The notes under the pieces were generated by a model, which saw only the letters and a program-made list of their open reading frames with translations, was not told the DNA's origin and ran no database searches. Position numbers and translations under genes: made by a program. Positions 43,879 through 46,122 of a DNA stretch of 46,122 nucleotides are shown here, piece after piece (position 1 is the first letter of the stretch; every line of letters starts with the position of its first letter). This stretch comes from Thermoprotei archaeon. Lineage in GTDB: Archaea; Thermoproteota; Thermoprotei; Thermofilales; B20-G17. The DNA is taken from contig QMRH01000010.1 of NCBI GenBank assembly GCA_003650675.1, positions 1-46,122 of the forward strand, in the 5' to 3' direction.

Positions 43879-44472
43879 TTATTTCAGTATTTCAACCCTA
43901 CCAGGTATTCTTTCGACGGGTTTCGCTATCTTGACTTTTACGCCGTAAACCCCGAGTTTCAAAAGTACCTGTACTGAAGCTTCATCTACAAGGAGTTCCC
44001 GTGGCCTCCCAGATTTAAATACAATGCCGTCACGGAATTTCTCAGTGCGTGCCCTTTCACTTGTCAGTTTACCACTGATGATTATTTCAGCGCCCAGCGC
44101 CCCCGCCGACATTATGCGTCTAAGGGCTATGAATGCGGCACGTCGGAACCTGACCCCCCTCGCAATGGCTCTCGCAATCCAGTAGGCCATTATCTTGGCG
44201 TTGAGCTCAGGATTCGGGATCTGCACAACATCGATTTGCGGGTTTTCGAGACCAAAACGTTTCTCGAGAATGCGGGCAATTTCCCTTATCCGTGACCCAC
44301 GTCTCCCTATGACAAGGCTGGGCCTTTCCGCATATATTAGGATCCTTGTACCAATAGGGGTTTTAAGCAACTGAGCTTCCACGTATCCTGCCCTTTCTAA
44401 GGCATGTTGAAGGTACTCGTGGACCTCCATTTTGTTTATTCCTTCTTTAATAAACTGTTTCACTAGATCCAT
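43879..44472 (-). CDS. rps3: Ribosomal protein S3
   Basis: S3 lines the mRNA entry channel. The 197-residue archaeal form has the KH domain loop LVIGRRGSRIREI, IMAYWIARAIARGVRFRRAA, RRIMSAGALGAEIIISGKL and the ending VYGVKVKIAKP. The length is at the short end for archaea, lacking a long C-terminal tail. Confidence 0.97.
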   Translation of the reverse strand: MDLVKQFIKEGINKMEVHEYLQHALERAGYVEAQLLKTPIGTRILIYAERPSLVIGRRGSRIREIARILEKRFGLENPQIDVVQIPNPELNAKIMAYWIARAIARGVRFRRAAFIALRRIMSAGALGAEIIISGKLTSERARTEKFRDGIVFKSGRPRELLVDEASVQVLLKLGVYGVKVKIAKPVERIPGRVEILK

Positions 44473-44484
44473 TCCATCACCCTT

Positions 44485-44949
44485 CTACCTTTCCTCCAAG
44501 GCTATTTCGACATGTACTAGTTGTTGGAAATATGGGGTTGCCCTACCAAACGCTCTTGGAATATACTTTCTTATTTTAATACTTTTATGTGCTGCCGCAT
44601 GGACTACCCAAAGCCTATCAATATCTAGCCCCTTATATTCGGCGTTGGCCTCCGCGTTCTTCAATACCTTAAGTATCTCTTTAGCTGCTTTTACAGGCCA
44701 TCTACCCGAAGGCCAACCAGATAACTGTCTCCTATGCGCAACCTTTTTGTTGAAACGTTTAAATGGGATCGGTCTCTTCATCTCTATGACGTCCGTTAAA
44801 AGCCTTTCAGCCTCCTCCAACTTTAATCCTCTGATGGCATCACATACTTCTACGGCGTGTTTCCATGAGATACGTAGATCTCTTCCACTTGCGATAGCGG
44901 TCCTAATGGGATCAAGATCCTGTACTGAGTAGCCCCAGCGTCCACCCAT
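44485..44949 (-). CDS. rpl22: Ribosomal protein L22
   Basis: L22 lines the exit tunnel. The 154-residue product shows ISWKHAVEVCDAIRGLKLEEA, KKVAHRRQLSGWPSGRWPVKA, HAAAHKSIKIRKYIPRAFGRA and the C-terminal HVEIALEE. It is the first gene of this partial S10-type operon. S19, which usually precedes it, is not upstream; a divergent prenyltransferase gene is. Confidence 0.97.
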   Translation of the reverse strand: MGGRWGYSVQDLDPIRTAIASGRDLRISWKHAVEVCDAIRGLKLEEAERLLTDVIEMKRPIPFKRFNKKVAHRRQLSGWPSGRWPVKAAKEILKVLKNAEANAEYKGLDIDRLWVVHAAAHKSIKIRKYIPRAFGRATPYFQQLVHVEIALEER

Positions 44950-45027
44950 TCCGTAACACCACTCCCTAAGACTTCTCCATATCCTCCACTCACATTTATT
45001 AATATTATCTTAGGTAAAAATGTTAGC

Positions 45028-45963
45028 GTGGAGAAGAAGGGGGTGAAAACGACGTATACTGTTAAAGAAAAGGTGCTTGCATGGCTTAGACTTTCAAGAA
45101 TAGACCACGGTTTGATGGTAGTATTAGCCATAATCACATCGTTCTGGATAGCCTTGGAAAGTCGCTTGGAGTTTAGATACATGGATATTGGACAAATATT
45201 TGTTGTTCTTTCAGTCGGCTGTCTATCTGGATTATTTACGGAAGTTTCAACGTTCATTCTCAATGATTATTTCAACATAGAGGAGGACCGTATAAATGCA
45301 CCCTTCCGGCCGCTAGTAAAGGGCATTATATCCCGCAGGATGGCATTTTTCGCCGGGGTATCCTCAACCGCTATGGCTCTCCTGTTTTCCCTCTATCTAC
45401 TTTTATTTATTCGTTTATCGACGCAATTTGCAATTATTGTACTCGCATTAGCTCTGGGATTATTGTACGATTACAGGTTGAAGAGAAAAGTCTTCGTAAA
45501 TAACTCGATAGTCGCATTCCTTACAGCTTTACCCTTCATATATGGAGCCACCCTATATTATGATAAATTGTGTCAGATTCCATTGAAGAACACCATGTTT
45601 TTTCTTATAGCCTTTTTTGCTACGTTTGGTAGAGAGGTTTTGAAGGGTATATGCGATAAAGAAGGGGATGAAAAGGTGGGAGTAAAGACGTTTGCCACCT
45701 GCTTCGGCATCCGAGTTTCTAGCCATATTGCCGTACTATTTTTTGTCGTAGCGGTGCTATTTACCATACCATTGACTTTAGATAGCCATACCCCACCGTA
45801 TTCCTACATCTATTATTTATTCATAGCACTTACAGATACAATATTTCTTTATTCGGCTATCAAGTTAATGAAAAAAGTTGATAGAGAAGTGGCGGAAGAA
45901 TTGAGAAAGTTGACGCTTTTAGGCATGGGATTGGGGATAATATCATTTGCATTCTCAATATAA
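45028..45963 (+). CDS. UbiA-family prenyltransferase, probable DGGGP synthase
   Basis: UbiA enzymes move a prenyl chain to an acceptor. In archaea the main one adds the second geranylgeranyl group to GGGP to make DGGGP, a core lipid step. The 311-residue protein has about eight membrane helices and the first aspartate motif NDYFNIEEDRINAPFRPLV. The second motif is GREVLKGICDKEGDEKVGVKT. Both match DGGGP synthases well, but menaquinone or heme-type acceptors are not excluded. The start is GTG. Confidence 0.8.
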   Translation: MEKKGVKTTYTVKEKVLAWLRLSRIDHGLMVVLAIITSFWIALESRLEFRYMDIGQIFVVLSVGCLSGLFTEVSTFILNDYFNIEEDRINAPFRPLVKGIISRRMAFFAGVSSTAMALLFSLYLLLFIRLSTQFAIIVLALALGLLYDYRLKRKVFVNNSIVAFLTALPFIYGATLYYDKLCQIPLKNTMFFLIAFFATFGREVLKGICDKEGDEKVGVKTFATCFGIRVSSHIAVLFFVVAVLFTIPLTLDSHTPPYSYIYYLFIALTDTIFLYSAIKLMKKVDREVAEELRKLTLLGMGLGIISFAFSI

Positions 45964-45992
45964 ATATTTAAATGGATTTTAACAAATGAACG

Positions 45993-46000
45993 TTTTAAAT
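45993..46000 (+). promoter_or_regulatory. TATA-like box before the last partial frame
   Basis: TTTTAAAT lies 27-34 bases upstream of the ATG at 46027, compatible with a leaderless transcript. Confidence 0.3.
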
Positions 46001-46026
46001 AACAAAAGGCTTATCGATCCCTATCT

Positions 46027-46122
46027 ATGAACCAAAAACAATATTATAAAGCATGTAGAATTATTTCAAGGATAGCTATATGTTTGTCCCGTCTTCCTAC
46101 CTCCCCCTCTTTGCGGTCACAC
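46027..46122 (+). CDS. Possible 5' end of a gene running off the window
   Basis: An open frame starts MNQKQYYKACRIISRIAICL and is still open at the last base, 32 codons in. The upstream TATA-like element gives some support, but the fragment is too short to classify. Confidence 0.25.
   Translation, partial: MNQKQYYKACRIISRIAICLSRLPTSPSLRSH

Noticed and set aside
1-46122. CRISPR arrays, insertion sequences, prophage or defence islands
   Set aside because: No spaced repeats, transposases or terminal inverted repeats were seen; the window is mostly core genes.

Overview
The window is a gene-dense, AT-rich archaeal chromosome segment, most likely from a thermophile of the TACK (Thermoproteota/Korarchaeota-like) branch. 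The evidence is a mix of archaeal and eukaryote-like information genes: aIF5B, Rpo6/RpoK, L37e, L40e, S17e, NAC, Sm-like protein, aCPSF1, two thermosome subunits, two proteasome beta subunits, a histone, an aKMT-type lysine methyltransferase, deoxyhypusine synthase, Taw1 and AglB. Many genes have a TATA-like box about 25-40 nt upstream of the start. TTG and GTG starts are common, and neighbouring genes often overlap. I saw no insertion sequence, prophage or CRISPR array. The exact lineage cannot be fixed without 16S rRNA or a marker tree.

Layout. 1-925 holds a surface-type protein broken by two frame changes at the window edge. 1263-6733 holds a PhoU/DUF47 protein, aIF5B, RpoK and a thermosome subunit. 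6851-9190 has signal peptidase, a RimI-type acetyltransferase, an unknown duplicated protein and L40e. 9235-18154 has a solitary L6, tRNA-Cys, a beta-helix protein, CoaD, ValRS, Hsp20, deoxyhypusine synthase, aKMT, three tRNAs (one with an intron) and a phosphoesterase. 18275-25728 has a SWIM protein, an ABC exporter pair, tRNA-Ala, L37e-Lsm, a PUA protein, aCPSF1, a proteasome beta subunit, UPF0179, FKBP and S17e. 25818-29921 runs rightwards: histone, thermosome, SAM hydroxide adenosyltransferase, RtcA. 29924-34328 is a leftward alaS-DUF434-NAC-archaetidylinositol phosphate synthase operon. 34483-36533 is the L11-L1-L10 operon. 36624-38181 is a YqgF/RuvC-like, RecA-like and membrane-protein cluster. 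38304-42453 has a zinc ribbon, AglB, Taw1 and a second proteasome beta subunit. 42540-44949 is a ribosomal operon (L22-S3-L29-Rnp1-S17-L14), and a UbiA prenyltransferase closes the window.

Most striking observation. The gene for ribosomal protein L11 is interrupted near its 5' end by 14 extra bases (36455-36468, minus strand). Read straight through, the gene hits a stop. The flanks fold into a bulge-helix-bulge type element: an 11-bp outer helix, a 4-bp central CCCC/GGGG helix, and bulges AUA and AAA. Cutting each bulge at the standard position removes exactly 14 nt and restores the L11 signature GPPIGPALGPLGINV in a 170-codon reading frame. This is a strong candidate for a very short mRNA intron spliced by the archaeal tRNA-splicing endonuclease. 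The same window contains a tRNA-Ser(CGA) whose 27-nt intron uses the same architecture and the same AAA 3' bulge.
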